Shown: one piece after another, positions 1 to 9,396 of the stretch
Position numbering within the stretch: position 1 is the first letter of the stretch
Layout of the letters: each line of letters opens with the position of its first letter
Assembly (NCBI RefSeq): GCF_015234355.1
Contig: NZ_JADGMV010000009.1
Span: 1 to 64,000, forward strand
Direction of reading: 5' to 3'
DNA length: 64,000 nt
Origin: Psychrobacter sp. NG25
Lineage (GTDB): Bacteria > Pseudomonadota > Gammaproteobacteria > Pseudomonadales > Moraxellaceae
Position numbers and translations under genes: made by a program
The notes under the pieces: model-generated
Told to the model about the DNA's origin: nothing
Databases searched by the model: none
What the model saw: the letters and a program-made list of their open reading frames with translations, nothing else

Positions 1-86
1 TCGCTATGGACAAAGGTCTTCGCTTCGCTATTCGTGAAGGCGGCCGTACTGTAGGCGCTGGTGTTGTTGCTAACGTAAACGTTTAA
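1..86 (+). CDS. tuf: Elongation factor Tu, 3' end only (partial)
   Basis: The last 28 codons read in frame to a TAA at 84-86 and end in GGRTVGAGVVANV plus NV, the conserved C-terminus of EF-Tu domain 3. EF-Tu is the GTPase that delivers aminoacyl-tRNA to the ribosome. The rest of the gene lies upstream of the window. Its position before trpT-secE-nusG matches the tufB locus of gammaproteobacteria. A strong terminator follows 30 bases later, so tuf transcription probably ends before the tRNA gene. Confidence 0.95.
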   Translation, partial: AMDKGLRFAIREGGRTVGAGVVANVNV

Positions 87-116
87 TACTGACTCTAGTA
101 TTTAACGCGTTAGTCA

Positions 117-150
117 AAAGCCGTTCTCTTTATTGAGAACGGCTTTTTTT
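117..150 (+). terminator. Rho-independent terminator after tuf
   Basis: A hairpin with arms AAGCCGTTCTC and GAGAACGGCTT and a short TTTATT-like loop is followed by a run of T. It separates tuf from the trpT-secE transcription unit. Confidence 0.9.
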
Positions 151-417
151 ATGGGGGTTTATAACTCAAGAAAAGTTATGGGTTTAGCTATATATAGACA
201 TACTCATTATAGGATTAAAATTCTAAATAAAGACTATCAACTATAGAGTTAATTTATTTCTAATCTAGACTATTGTAATCTGTAGTATAGCTTGATATAT
301 TAACGCAGCTTCTTATCAGCTACTCACATTATCAGCCTAATTAAACGGTCAGTTAATGGAGTAGGTGTGCTGAATAAGAGAAAACTAGGTAAAAATAACA
401 ATTTTACCGCTAAAGGC
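151..417. other. Noncoding spacer between tuf terminator and trpT promoter
   Basis: AT-rich spacer of about 270 bases with many in-frame stops. No ORF with a ribosome binding site and no strong hairpin was seen. Confidence 0.6.
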
Positions 418-445
418 TTGCATTTTATGCTCAATATTGTATAAT
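418..445 (+). promoter_or_regulatory. Sigma-70 promoter for trpT-secE-nusG
   Basis: TTGCAT at 418-423 and a perfect TATAAT at 440-445 are separated by 16 bases. The predicted start is near 452, about a dozen bases before the mature tRNA 5' end, as expected for a tRNA-led operon. Confidence 0.8.
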
Positions 446-463
446 GCTGTCCTTTACACCCAT

Positions 464-539
464 AGGCGATTGGCTCAATTGGTAGAGCATCGGTCTCCAA
501 AACCGAGGGTTGTAGGTTCGAGTCCTACATCGCCTGCCA
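464..539 (+). tRNA. trpT: tRNA-Trp (anticodon CCA)
   Basis: A 76-base cloverleaf with acceptor arms AGGCGAT and ATCGCCT, a D-loop TTGGCTCAATTGGTAGAG, anticodon loop CTCCAAA (anticodon CCA), T-arm GTTCGAGTC and an encoded 3' CCA. It sits between tuf and secE as in many proteobacteria. secE begins 51 bases downstream with no terminator between, so the two are probably one transcript. Confidence 0.97.
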
Positions 540-590
540 TCTTCTTATCACATCTTTGTTGTACCCCACCATCTCCGAAGCGAGTTCTTT

Positions 591-1076
591 ATGAGCAATA
601 ATCAAGATAACCTCGAGACTAAGTTATCTGATGCCAAGGCGGTTGCTGGTGGAATGCTGTCTAAAGATAAGCACATCTCAGCGGTCAATACTTCTGCTGT
701 TGAAGTTGCTAAGACTGGCTCAATCAAAGATTTGATCTTGTGGCTACTTGCTGCAGCAGTTTTAATTAGCGCGACTTTGGTCAACCAGTATTTACCCGGC
801 TATTGGCAACCTGCCAATGATGTCTGGGTACGTATTAGTATCATTGTCGCTCTTATTGTATTTGCATTAGTATGCTTGGCATTAACGCATCAAGGCCGCG
901 CTTTTAAAATATTATTAAGAGATGCCGCTGTTGAGCTACGCCGAGTAACATGGCCAGGTAAAGACGAAACCTTTCAATACACATGGCAAGTTATTGTCGT
1001 GATTGGTATTGCTGGGCTTTTTGTTTGGCTGTTAGATAATTTTTTCAATTGGTTCGTTGGCATATTTATCGGTTAA
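591..1076 (+). CDS. secE: Preprotein translocase subunit SecE
   Basis: SecE is the clamp subunit of the SecYEG protein-conducting channel in the inner membrane. The 161-residue protein has a polar N-terminus, two hydrophobic segments near residues 46-68 and 79-100, and the conserved C-terminal SecE core around 110-160 with RDAAVELRRVTWPGKDET before the last membrane helix. It is the longer three-helix gammaproteobacterial form rather than the single-helix form. It follows trpT and precedes nusG by 94 bases, the canonical order. Confidence 0.95.
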   Translation: MSNNQDNLETKLSDAKAVAGGMLSKDKHISAVNTSAVEVAKTGSIKDLILWLLAAAVLISATLVNQYLPGYWQPANDVWVRISIIVALIVFALVCLALTHQGRAFKILLRDAAVELRRVTWPGKDETFQYTWQVIVVIGIAGLFVWLLDNFFNWFVGIFIG

Positions 1077-1170
1077 ATATTTGAAGTTGAGCACACTATC
1101 GTGTATTACGACTCGCTCTAACTTAAATATTGTAACTCAAAATTTTACTTATAACGATTAGGAGCGTGAT

Positions 1171-1701
1171 ATGCGTTGGTATATTGTCCAAGCGTTTTCA
1201 GGATATGAAAAGCAAGTACAGCGTTCATTAACTGATCGTATCAATCGTAGTGACTTCGCTGAATCATTCGGTGACGTATTAGTTCCTACTGAAGAAGTCG
1301 TCGAAATGAAAGACGGCAAAAAGCGTAAGAGTGAGCGTAAATTCTTTCCAGGATACGTTTTGATCCAAATGGAAATGAATGACAATACTTGGCACATCGT
1401 TAAAGAGTGTCCACGTATTATGGGTTTCATCGGCGGTACGCCTGAAACACCAGCGCCGATTACGCAAGTAGAAGCAGATCGTATCTTGAATCGTTTGAAT
1501 CAGACTGAAACCGATCCACGTCCTAAAACGCTATTTGAGCCGGGCGAAGAGTTATTGGTTATCGACGGTCCGTTCACTGACTTTAAAGGTATGGTGGAAA
1601 AAGTCGATTACGAAAAGTCTAAACTACATTTGACAGTAAACGTATTTAATCGACCGACTCAGGTTGAGCTTGAGTTTAGTAAAGTTGAAAAGCTAGACTA
1701 A
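1171..1701 (+). CDS. nusG: Transcription termination/antitermination factor NusG
   Basis: NusG binds RNA polymerase near the clamp and couples it to Rho or to ribosomal protein S10. The 176-residue length is normal. The NGN domain spans about 1-115, starting with [16 protein letters not shown] and containing [12 protein letters not shown] and PRIMGFIGG. The KOW domain lies near 125-175 with [14 protein letters not shown]. The start follows TTAGGAGCGTGAT, a good ribosome binding site. Its position after secE and before rplK is standard. Confidence 0.97.
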   Translation: MRWYIVQAFSGYEKQVQRSLTDRINRSDFAESFGDVLVPTEEVVEMKDGKKRKSERKFFPGYVLIQMEMNDNTWHIVKECPRIMGFIGGTPETPAPITQVEADRILNRLNQTETDPRPKTLFEPGEELLVIDGPFTDFKGMVEKVDYEKSKLHLTVNVFNRPTQVELEFSKVEKLD

Positions 1702-1791
1702 GCCCACACAAATTCATCAACCGGGGAGCTTTTAGTCAATAAGCTTACATAGCATATTGATTTAGCGTTATTACCCATTTAGGAGAGTATC

Positions 1792-2223
1792 ATGGCTAAG
1801 AAGATTGATGGTTACATCAAACTGCAAGTGCCTGCAGGCAAAGCAAATCCTTCACCACCGATTGGTCCAGCATTGGGTCAAAAAGGCGTGAACATCATGG
1901 CGTTCTGTAAAGAATTTAACGCTGCGACCTCAAATCAAGAGCCGGGTCTACCGATTCCTACTGAGATCACTGTATATAGCGATAAGTCTTTTACCTTCAT
2001 CATGAAGTCACCACCAGCTTCATACTTACTACGTAAGGCTGCTGGTGTTGCTAAAGGTTCAGGTACACCTAACACTGCTAAAGTCGGTAAAGTTGACCGT
2101 GCACAGTTAGAAGAAATCGTTAAGACCAAAGATAAAGATCTAACTGCAGCTGACCTTGACGCTGCTGTTCGTACCATCGCTGGTACTGCACGTTCAATGG
2201 GTATTACCGTGGAGGGTGTGTAA
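1792..2223 (+). CDS. rplK: 50S ribosomal protein L11
   Basis: L11 binds the GTPase-associated region of 23S rRNA and is needed for RelA activation by stalled ribosomes. The 143-residue protein has the family motifs [21 protein letters not shown] near the N-terminus and a C-terminal rRNA-binding domain ending [15 protein letters not shown] Shine-Dalgarno AGGAG precedes the ATG. The TAA stop directly abuts the rplA ATG, suggesting translational coupling. Confidence 0.97.
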   Translation: MAKKIDGYIKLQVPAGKANPSPPIGPALGQKGVNIMAFCKEFNAATSNQEPGLPIPTEITVYSDKSFTFIMKSPPASYLLRKAAGVAKGSGTPNTAKVGKVDRAQLEEIVKTKDKDLTAADLDAAVRTIAGTARSMGITVEGV

Positions 2224-2925
2224 ATGAGCAAGCTAACCAAACGTCAAAAAGAAATTCAAAGCCGTGTTGATAACGAAAAGCAATACACTATGGAAGAAGC
2301 CGTTCAAATCTTAAATGATTTGCCTGCGCTAAAATTCAAAGAGTCTATTGATATCGCAGTAAACTTGGGCGTTGACCCACGTAAATCTGATCAAGTAGTT
2401 CGTGGCGCTACCAACCTACCTGCTGGTACTGGTAAAACCAAACGCGTTGCTGTATTCGCTCAAGGTGCTGCTGCTGAAGCCGCTAAAGAAGCTGGTGCAG
2501 ACATCGTTGGTTTTGAAGACCTAGCAGAATCAATCAAAGCCGGTAACATGGACTTTGATATCGTTATTGCTGCTCCTGATGCAATGCGTGTTGTTGGTCA
2601 ATTAGGTACTATCTTAGGTCCACGTGGTTTAATGCCCAACCCTAAAGTCGGTACAGTAACGCCAAACGTTGCTGAAGCTGTGAAAAATGCTAAAGCTGGT
2701 CAAGCACAGTATCGTGTAGACAAAGCAGGTATTATTCATACTACTATTGGTCAAGTTGGTTTCACTGCTGAGCAAGTTATTCAAAATGCTGAAGCATTAA
2801 TCACAGATCTAAAACGTGCTAAGCCTGCTACTTCTAAAGGTACTTTCATTAAAAAAATCACCTTGTCTAGCACTATGGGTCCAGGTATCTCTATTGATGC
2901 TGTTCCTTATCGTACTGCTAAATAA
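2224..2925 (+). CDS. rplA: 50S ribosomal protein L1
   Basis: L1 forms the mobile L1 stalk and, in E. coli, represses the L11-L1 mRNA. The 233-residue protein has the usual length, with the signature GRVG-like region as [16 protein letters not shown] near residues 126-145 and the C-terminal [13 protein letters not shown]. Its ATG begins immediately after the rplK stop, with the ribosome binding site inside rplK (GGAGGGTG). Confidence 0.97.
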   Translation: MSKLTKRQKEIQSRVDNEKQYTMEEAVQILNDLPALKFKESIDIAVNLGVDPRKSDQVVRGATNLPAGTGKTKRVAVFAQGAAAEAAKEAGADIVGFEDLAESIKAGNMDFDIVIAAPDAMRVVGQLGTILGPRGLMPNPKVGTVTPNVAEAVKNAKAGQAQYRVDKAGIIHTTIGQVGFTAEQVIQNAEALITDLKRAKPATSKGTFIKKITLSSTMGPGISIDAVPYRTAK

Positions 2926-3357
2926 TTAAGTATTCGCTCTTCAAGTATTTTGAAAAATGAGTACAAACGAATTCTAAAACATTAGGTCAGCGTAGCATAT
3001 GCTACGCTGTCTAAGACCGTAGGTAGAGAGTGGTCTAGCATCATAGATAGCAATTTTCGAATGGCTAAATATGATAACAAGCTGCTTTTTTTAATCGACT
3101 ACAGATGAAAATCTCAGTTGTCCTACGCAGACGGTGATCCACCCAGTTGTTGATAAGAGCCGATAGTTCAATCTATCACTTGATGTCATTCTGATAACGG
3201 TGCCGTAATCAGTCGTTACTAATAATATCTATTGCTATAGAGTTTAGAAGTAACGTGTCGTATCAAGTCAGTCTAATTTAGTCGTTTAATAATTGAGAAT
3301 TTCGGTTTTTAAGAATTAAAATACTGAGCAGATTGATAAGATTAAAGGAGTCAACTT
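2926..3357 (+). promoter_or_regulatory. rplJL leader region with hairpins, probable L10 autoregulatory leader
   Basis: This 432-base gap holds no supported gene. A perfect 22-base palindrome lies at 2988-3009 (half-site CAGCGTAGCAT), followed at once by TCTAAGACCGTAGGTAGAGA and a second GACC/GGTC pairing near 3015-3035. In E. coli and relatives the long rplJ leader folds into a structure bound by the L10-L7/L12 complex to repress translation, and position and length fit that. I did not fold it, so the exact L10 site is inference. A Shine-Dalgarno AAAGGAG at about 3343-3349 serves rplJ. Confidence 0.55.
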
Positions 3358-3885
3358 ATGGCATTAACGCTAGAGCAAAAACAACAAGTTGTGGCTGAAG
3401 TGTCTGAAGTTGCTGCTAATGCTTACTCAGCAGTAGCTGCCGAATATCATGGTATTGGTGTTGCAAAGCTTACTAAGCTACGCGAACAAGCCCGTGAAAA
3501 AGGCGTTGTTTTGAAAGTGGTAAAGAATACACTAGCAAGACGCGCTTTTGAAGGCACTAAGTTTGAGAGCATGTCAGACCGTATGACTGGTCCACTACTT
3601 TTGGCTTTCTCTATGGAAGACTTGGGTTCTGCTGCTAGAGTCGTTTTCGACTTCAGCAAAGAAAACAAAGCTTTAGAGACCAAATTGGTATCAGTTGGTG
3701 GTGTTGTTTATGGTCCAGAAGAGCTAGAGCGCGTATCGAAGCTACCAACTCGCGACGAAGCACTCTCTATCTTGATGGCTACTATGAATGCACCAGTGAC
3801 CAAGCTTGTCCAGACTATGAACGCAGTTCCTGGCAAGTTCGTTCGCACTGTCGCAGCAATCAAAGACGCAAAAGAAGCTGCTTAA
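3358..3885 (+). CDS. rplJ: 50S ribosomal protein L10
   Basis: L10 is the base of the ribosomal stalk, anchoring L7/L12 dimers to the GTPase centre. The 175-residue protein has the N-terminal rRNA-binding half (AEYHGIGVAKLTKLREQARE, KVVKNTLARRAFEGT) and a C-terminal helix ending AIKDAKEAA that binds L7/L12. Usual length is 165-175. It follows a long leader and precedes rplL by 126 bases. Confidence 0.96.
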   Translation: MALTLEQKQQVVAEVSEVAANAYSAVAAEYHGIGVAKLTKLREQAREKGVVLKVVKNTLARRAFEGTKFESMSDRMTGPLLLAFSMEDLGSAARVVFDFSKENKALETKLVSVGGVVYGPEELERVSKLPTRDEALSILMATMNAPVTKLVQTMNAVPGKFVRTVAAIKDAKEAA

Positions 3886-4011
3886 TTGCTTGTTTTAACG
3901 TAACTTTGACATCGTTGATTGCACTTTATTGCCAACACTATTTGAAAATTTGGCAAGCAATCCAAGCGATATTAAAATCAATTAATTTTTATCAGATAAC
4001 GGAGAGTTCTC

Positions 4012-4383
4012 ATGGCACTATCTAAAGATGATGTGTTAAACGCAATCGCTGAAATGTCAGTAATGGATATCGTTGAATTAATCAGCGCTATGGAAGAAAA
4101 ATTCGGCGTAACAGCTGCTGTTGCTGCTGCACCTGCTGCTGCTGGCCCTGCTGCTGCTGCTGCTGAAGAAAAAGACGAGTTTGACGTAGTTCTTGCCAGC
4201 TTTGGCGAGAAGAAAGTTGGCGTAATTAAAGCCGTACGTGAAGCTACTGGTCTTGGCCTGAAAGAAGCGAAAGATTTGGTTGAAAGCGCTCCAGCACCAA
4301 TCAAAGAAGGCGTTAACAAAGCTGAAGCTGAAGAGTTGAAAAAGAAACTTGAAGAAGCTGGCGCAACTGTTGAACTAAAATAA
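4012..4383 (+). CDS. rplL: 50S ribosomal protein L7/L12
   Basis: L7/L12 forms the flexible stalk dimers that recruit translational GTPases. The 123-residue protein has the N-terminal dimerisation domain, an Ala/Pro-rich hinge at about 36-52 ([17 protein letters not shown]) and the C-terminal domain with [21 protein letters not shown] clear AACGGAGAG ribosome binding site precedes it. A strong hairpin after its stop is the usual rplL-rpoB attenuator. Confidence 0.97.
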
Positions 4384-4398
4384 GTTTAGCAGCTGTAC

Positions 4399-4439
4399 GA
4401 AAAAAAGCTGGTAATGCCTTGCATTGCCAGCTTTTTTTT
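4399..4439 (+). terminator. Attenuator/terminator between rplL and rpoB
   Basis: A 17-base-pair stem (AAAGCTGGTAATGC paired with GCATTGCCAGCTTT) with a CTT loop is followed by eight T. In E. coli a partial terminator at this position lowers rpoBC expression relative to rplJL. This one looks stronger than a leaky site, which would imply an extra promoter in the following 650 bases. Confidence 0.9.
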
Positions 4440-4440
4440 A

Positions 4441-5089
4441 CTATAATTCGTAGCTTGACCTTTTGTGTCTGCCAACATACGTATGCAACAACACGGTGGA
4501 TACCCATCAAAAGGACAGACGATATACATGCAAGCACACATGCCAGTTATTAAAATCAGTTGATATGAGCTAAACGTCCGTAGATGTTTGGCATTTTTTT
4601 GTGTCTGCATGCTTTCCTATTAACACTATAGTTTATACTGATTCTGAAAGTTATAGTTACCCCGATTATTGTTATCTCTGAAAAGCTATTGATCTTAGGT
4701 TATCCATTTAGCATGATTTTACTGTCAGTATGTAGGCGCGTAGACGGTATATATCAGCGACGATAACAGTTTTGATGATGAATTTTAAACCGCAGTACAA
4801 GATATTGTAAGTATATTTGTAAATTGAGCCATAAGGGCAATGTATTGTAGACCATATGATATTGAAATTGTCAGTTTGAGTAGGCATATAGACTGACCTA
4901 GACACCAATTCTAAGATTGAATGAAGTGTGCTAACCAAGCATTGACTAGTAAAGTAGTAATTGACCAAAAGACATGAACTGAACACCAACACCCGTTTTA
5001 TATTATCGTTTACGTCGCCAAGATACATAATATCTATGCATCTTGGCTTCGATTTTAATTTGTTTCCACGTTTACTGTAAGGACTCTCG
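4441..5089 (+). promoter_or_regulatory. Long rpoB upstream region, no gene seen
   Basis: About 650 AT-rich bases lie between the rplL terminator and rpoB. A minus-strand reading frame at 4708-5028 is low complexity, lacks a ribosome binding site and is not a convincing gene. The strength of the preceding terminator suggests an rpoBC promoter here, but I see no clear sigma-70 hexamer pair. The rpoB ribosome binding site (AAGGA) lies about 10 bases before its ATG. Confidence 0.5.
5017..5047 (+). other. Stem-loop in the rpoB 5' leader
   Basis: GCCAAGAT at 5017-5024 pairs with ATCTTGGC at 5040-5047, extended inward after one mismatch by CATA/TATG around a five-base loop. It ends 42 bases before the rpoB ATG and has no T run, so it is not a terminator. 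An RNase III-type processing stem or an operator are possibilities. Confidence 0.6.
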
Positions 5090-8000
5090 ATGGCATATTC
5101 TTATACTGAAAAAAAGCGTATTCGCAAAAGTTTTGCTGAATTGCCCACTGTGATGGACATTCCCTACTTATTGTCTATTCAAGTAGATTCTTATGAGCAA
5201 TTTTTGCAAGAGCACAAAAAGCCGAAAGCTCGTGAGAATACTGGTTTGCAAGCTGCGTATTCCTCTATTTTCCCAATTGAGAGTCACTCTGGTAACGCAG
5301 AGCTACAATTTGTTGAGTACTATTTAGGCACGCCTGAATTTGATGAGCGTGAGTGTATCTTACGTGGTTCTACATTTGCTGCGCCGATGCGTGTCAAAAT
5401 CCGTTTGATCATCAAAGATAAAGACAGCAAAGACAAAGACAGCAAAGCTGCAATCAAAGATATCCGTGAGCAAAGCGTCTATATGGGCGAAATGCCATTA
5501 ATGACTGCTAACGGTACCTTTATTATCAATGGTACAGAGCGTGTTATCGTATCACAGCTACATCGTTCACCTGGTGTATTCTTTGACCATGATAAAGGTA
5601 AGTCGCATTCAAGTGGTAAAGTGCTTTATAACGCACGTATCATTCCTTACCGTGGTTCGTGGTTAGATTTTGAATTTGATGCAAAAGATTTAGTATTTGC
5701 TCGTATTGACCGTCGTCGTAAGCTACTTGCTTCAATCATTCTACGTGCACTAGGTCTGACCACTTCTGAAATCTTAGATCTTTTCTTTGATAAAGTAGCT
5801 GTATATAAAGGCGAAGAGACGTTTGAGATTGATCTGGTTGCTGATCGCTTGCGCGGTGAGATGGCTCAGTTTGATATTGTGTCGCCTGAAGGTGACGTTA
5901 TCGTAGAGCAGGGCAAACGTATCAATGCACGTCGTATCCGTCAGCTTGAAGAAGCTGGTATGACGAAAATTGCTGTGCCTGATGAATATTTATATGAGCG
6001 TATCTTAGCCGAAGATATCGTGGTTAATGATGAAGTTATCGCTCGTGCTAACACCTTAATTGACCATGAATTATTGGTTAAATTGAGTGCGTTTGAAGCC
6101 AGTGAATCTATCAAAGAATTCAGCATTCTATTCACCAATGATATCGATCAGGGTAGTTACATTGCTGATACGCTACGTGCTGATAGCACATCAAGCCGTG
6201 AAGAAGCGCTGATTGAGATTTATAAAGTGATGCGTCCAGGTGAGCCACCAACGGTCGAAACTGCTGAAAAACTATTCGAAAGCATGTTCTTCAATGCAGA
6301 TCGTTATGACTTGTCAAACGTTGGCCGCATGAAGTTCAACCGTCGTCTAGGGTTAGATTTTGATAATACAGATGATCCAGATATTCAACGCGAACGCAGC
6401 GTATTGACCAATGCTGACATCGTCAACGTATTAAAAGAATTGATTGAAATTCGTAACGGCCGCGGTGAAGTCGATGATATCGATCACTTAGGTAACCGTC
6501 GTATTCGTTCTGTAGGCGAAATGGCAGAAAACCAGTTCCGTGTTGGTCTAGTACGTGTAGAGCGTGCAGTTAAAGAGCGTTTGAGCTCAGCGGAATCTGA
6601 TAACTTGTCACCACAAGATTTGATTAACTCTAAGCCTGTTGCTGCTGCGGTTAAAGAATTCTTTGGTTCAAGCCAGTTGTCACAGTTTATGGATCAGAAC
6701 AACCCGTTGTCTGAAGTTACCCATAAACGCCGTGTATCAGCACTAGGACCCGGTGGTCTGACTCGTGAACGTGCAGGCTTTGAAGTGCGTGACGTACATG
6801 ATACCCATTATGGCCGTGTATGCCCGATTGAGACTCCTGAAGGTCCAAACATTGGTCTTATCAACTCATTGGCAACATTTGCTAAAACCAACAGCTTTGG
6901 CTTCTTAGAAACGCCATATCGCCGTGTGGTTGACGGTAAAGTAACAGATATCATTGAGTATCTATCAGCCATTGAAGAAGTCGGTACTGTCATTGCACAG
7001 GCTGACTCACCATTGACTGAAGATGGTGCACTAAGTGACGAAATGGTCAGTGTCCGTAGCTATGGTGAATTCGTCCGTATGCCGCCAGAAAAAGTGACGC
7101 ATATGGATGTGTCGCCAAGTCAGGTAGTATCGGTCGCAGCAGGTTTGATTCCGTTCCTAGAGCATGATGATGCTAACCGTGCCTTGATGGGCTCGAACAT
7201 GCAGCGTCAGGCTGTTCCTACGCTACGTGCTGATAAGCCGTTAGTAGGTACTGGTATGGAGCGCTATGTTGCTCGTGATTCTGGTGTTTGTGTGATCGCT
7301 AAACGTGGCGGTGTGATCGAAGATGTTGATGCATCACGTATCGTTGTTCGTGTAAACGAAGACGAGATGACTGCTGGTGAAGCGGGTATCGATATTTATA
7401 ACTTAGTTAAATACACGCGCTCTAACCAAAACACTTGTATCAACCAACGTATCATCGTTAACCAAGGCGATGAGATTGCTTTGGGTGATATCTTGGCTGA
7501 TGGTCCGTCAACGGATCTTGGTGAGCTTGCACTAGGTCAGAACATTCGCATCGCATTTATGCCGTGGAATGGTTACAACTTCGAAGATTCAATCTTGCTA
7601 TCTGAGAAAGTGGTTAAAGAAGATCGTTTTACCACCATTCATATTCAAGAATTGACCTGTGTGGCGCGTGATACCAAGCTAGGTACAGAAGAGATTACTG
7701 CTGATATTCCAAACGTTGGTGAAGCAGCACTATCAAGTCTTGACGAAGCAGGTATCGTCTATATCGGTGCTGAAGTTGACGCTGGTGATATCCTAGTTGG
7801 TAAAGTGACACCAAAAGGTGAAACGCAACTAACGCCAGAAGAGAAATTACTCCGGGCTATCTTTGGTGAAAAAGCAGCTGATGTAAAAGACACGTCTCTA
7901 CGTGTTCCTACATCAAGCAAAGGTACGGTTATCGACGTACAAGTCTTTACTCGTGATGGTGTCGAGAAAGATGCACGTGCAAAAGCGATTGAAAAATCAC

Positions 8001-9208
8001 AGCTTGATAGCTATCGCAAAGATTTAAAAGAAGAGCTACGTATCTTTGAAGAAGCAGCACGTGGTCGTATTGGTAATCTATTAGATGGCCAAAAAGTCAG
8101 TGGTGGTTCGGGTCTAAAAGCCGGTACAGTTATGGCCTTGGCTGATATGAAAGATATGAGCCTTGAGACCTTGCTTGACATTCAGCCAGTTGAAGAAGAA
8201 ATCTCTGAGCGTCTAACGCAAATCGCTGAGTACTTAGTTGATAAGCAAAAAGACATCGATGTTAAATTTGCTGAGAAAAAACGCAAATTAACGGCAGGCG
8301 ATGACTTACAACATGGTGTTCAAAAAATCGTTAAAGTTTATCTAGCGGTTAAGCGTCGTATTCAGCCTGGTGATAAAATGGCTGGTCGTCATGGTAACAA
8401 AGGTGTCGTATCACGCATCATGCCAGTCGAAGATATGCCTTATGATGAACATGGTAATACCGTTGACATCGTATTGAACCCACTTGGTGTACCATCTCGT
8501 ATGAACATCGGTCAGGTTCTAGAGACGCATTTGGGTATGGCAGCTAAAGGTTTGGGCGAGAAAATCGATGGTATGCTCAAATCTCAAGCGGCGATCAAAG
8601 AGCTACGTGGTTTCTTGGACAAAATCTATAACCAAGTAGGCGGCGAGCAAGTTGACCTTGATAGCTTGAGTGATGACGACATCATGGCGCTATCAGACAA
8701 CTTACGCGGCGGTGTACCAATGGGTACAGCAGTGTTTGATGGTGCAAGAGAGAGCCAAGTCAAAGACTTGCTAGAGCTTGCTGGTATGGACCGTGATGGT
8801 CAGCAGACATTGTATGATGGTCGTACTGGTCAGAAGTTTGACCGTAAAGTGACCGTTGGTTATATGTACATGCTCAAACTTAACCATTTGGTTGATGACA
8901 AAATGCATGCACGTTCTACTGGTTCTTACTCACTAGTCACGCAGCAGCCATTGGGCGGTAAAGCTCAGTTTGGTGGTCAGCGCTTCGGTGAGATGGAAGT
9001 CTGGGCACTAGAAGCTTATGGCGCGACTTACACGTTGCAGGAAATGCTGACTGTGAAGTCGGATGACGTTGAAGGCCGTACACGTATGTATAAAAACATC
9101 GTTGATGGTGAGCAGTATATGGATCCAGGTATGCCTGAATCGTTCAACGTACTGACCAAAGAAATCAAATCATTGGGTATTAATATTGAGTTAAAGCAAA
9201 CCCATTAA
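5090..9208 (+). CDS. rpoB: DNA-directed RNA polymerase subunit beta
   Basis: RpoB forms half of the RNA polymerase active-site cleft. The 1372-residue length suits gammaproteobacteria (E. coli 1342). Visible landmarks are the N-terminal [19 protein letters not shown], the rifampicin-binding region near 523-545 ([20 protein letters not shown], no classic resistance substitution seen), and the C-terminal [17 protein letters not shown] near 1095. A small lysine/aspartate repeat, [11 protein letters not shown], occurs near residues 109-119 in the beta1 lobe and is encoded by a tandem duplication. rpoC follows after 188 bases without a terminator, so the pair is one transcript. Confidence 0.98.
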   Translation: MAYSYTEKKRIRKSFAELPTVMDIPYLLSIQVDSYEQFLQEHKKPKARENTGLQAAYSSIFPIESHSGNAELQFVEYYLGTPEFDERECILRGSTFAAPMRVKIRLIIKDKDSKDKDSKAAIKDIREQSVYMGEMPLMTANGTFIINGTERVIVSQLHRSPGVFFDHDKGKSHSSGKVLYNARIIPYRGSWLDFEFDAKDLVFARIDRRRKLLASIILRALGLTTSEILDLFFDKVAVYKGEETFEIDLVADRLRGEMAQFDIVSPEGDVIVEQGKRINARRIRQLEEAGMTKIAVPDEYLYERILAEDIVVNDEVIARANTLIDHELLVKLSAFEASESIKEFSILFTNDIDQGSYIADTLRADSTSSREEALIEIYKVMRPGEPPTVETAEKLFESMFFNADRYDLSNVGRMKFNRRLGLDFDNTDDPDIQRERSVLTNADIVNVLKELIEIRNGRGEVDDIDHLGNRRIRSVGEMAENQFRVGLVRVERAVKERLSSAESDNLSPQDLINSKPVAAAVKEFFGSSQLSQFMDQNNPLSEVTHKRRVSALGPGGLTRERAGFEVRDVHDTHYGRVCPIETPEGPNIGLINSLATFAKTNSFGFLETPYRRVVDGKVTDIIEYLSAIEEVGTVIAQADSPLTEDGALSDEMVSVRSYGEFVRMPPEKVTHMDVSPSQVVSVAAGLIPFLEHDDANRALMGSNMQRQAVPTLRADKPLVGTGMERYVARDSGVCVIAKRGGVIEDVDASRIVVRVNEDEMTAGEAGIDIYNLVKYTRSNQNTCINQRIIVNQGDEIALGDILADGPSTDLGELALGQNIRIAFMPWNGYNFEDSILLSEKVVKEDRFTTIHIQELTCVARDTKLGTEEITADIPNVGEAALSSLDEAGIVYIGAEVDAGDILVGKVTPKGETQLTPEEKLLRAIFGEKAADVKDTSLRVPTSSKGTVIDVQVFTRDGVEKDARAKAIEKSQLDSYRKDLKEELRIFEEAARGRIGNLLDGQKVSGGSGLKAGTVMALADMKDMSLETLLDIQPVEEEISERLTQIAEYLVDKQKDIDVKFAEKKRKLTAGDDLQHGVQKIVKVYLAVKRRIQPGDKMAGRHGNKGVVSRIMPVEDMPYDEHGNTVDIVLNPLGVPSRMNIGQVLETHLGMAAKGLGEKIDGMLKSQAAIKELRGFLDKIYNQVGGEQVDLDSLSDDDIMALSDNLRGGVPMGTAVFDGARESQVKDLLELAGMDRDGQQTLYDGRTGQKFDRKVTVGYMYMLKLNHLVDDKMHARSTGSYSLVTQQPLGGKAQFGGQRFGEMEVWALEAYGATYTLQEMLTVKSDDVEGRTRMYKNIVDGEQYMDPGMPESFNVLTKEIKSLGINIELKQTH

Positions 9209-9396
9209 GCACGGCTGGCTGAAGCTACCTTTAACATAGCTTCAGTTAATTATTATCCTTAGTGGTCAATCTAAAAGCAGTACGCGCATAGCTGCTGCTT
9301 TTAGTGATTTGTCTCAACCCTATTCATTGCCTTCATTCATCTTATTTGCGTCAAAAATGCGCTATCAGATGATTATAAAGATAACGGAGAAGCAAC

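Noticed and set aside
4708..5028. 106-codon minus-strand ORF between rplL and rpoB
   Set aside because: No ribosome binding site, odd composition rich in Tyr, Ile and Ser, and located in the rpoB leader; likely chance in AT-rich DNA.
6660..6730. Possible rifampicin-resistance changes in RpoB
   Set aside because: The cluster I residues read as in sensitive enzymes; no known substitution seen.
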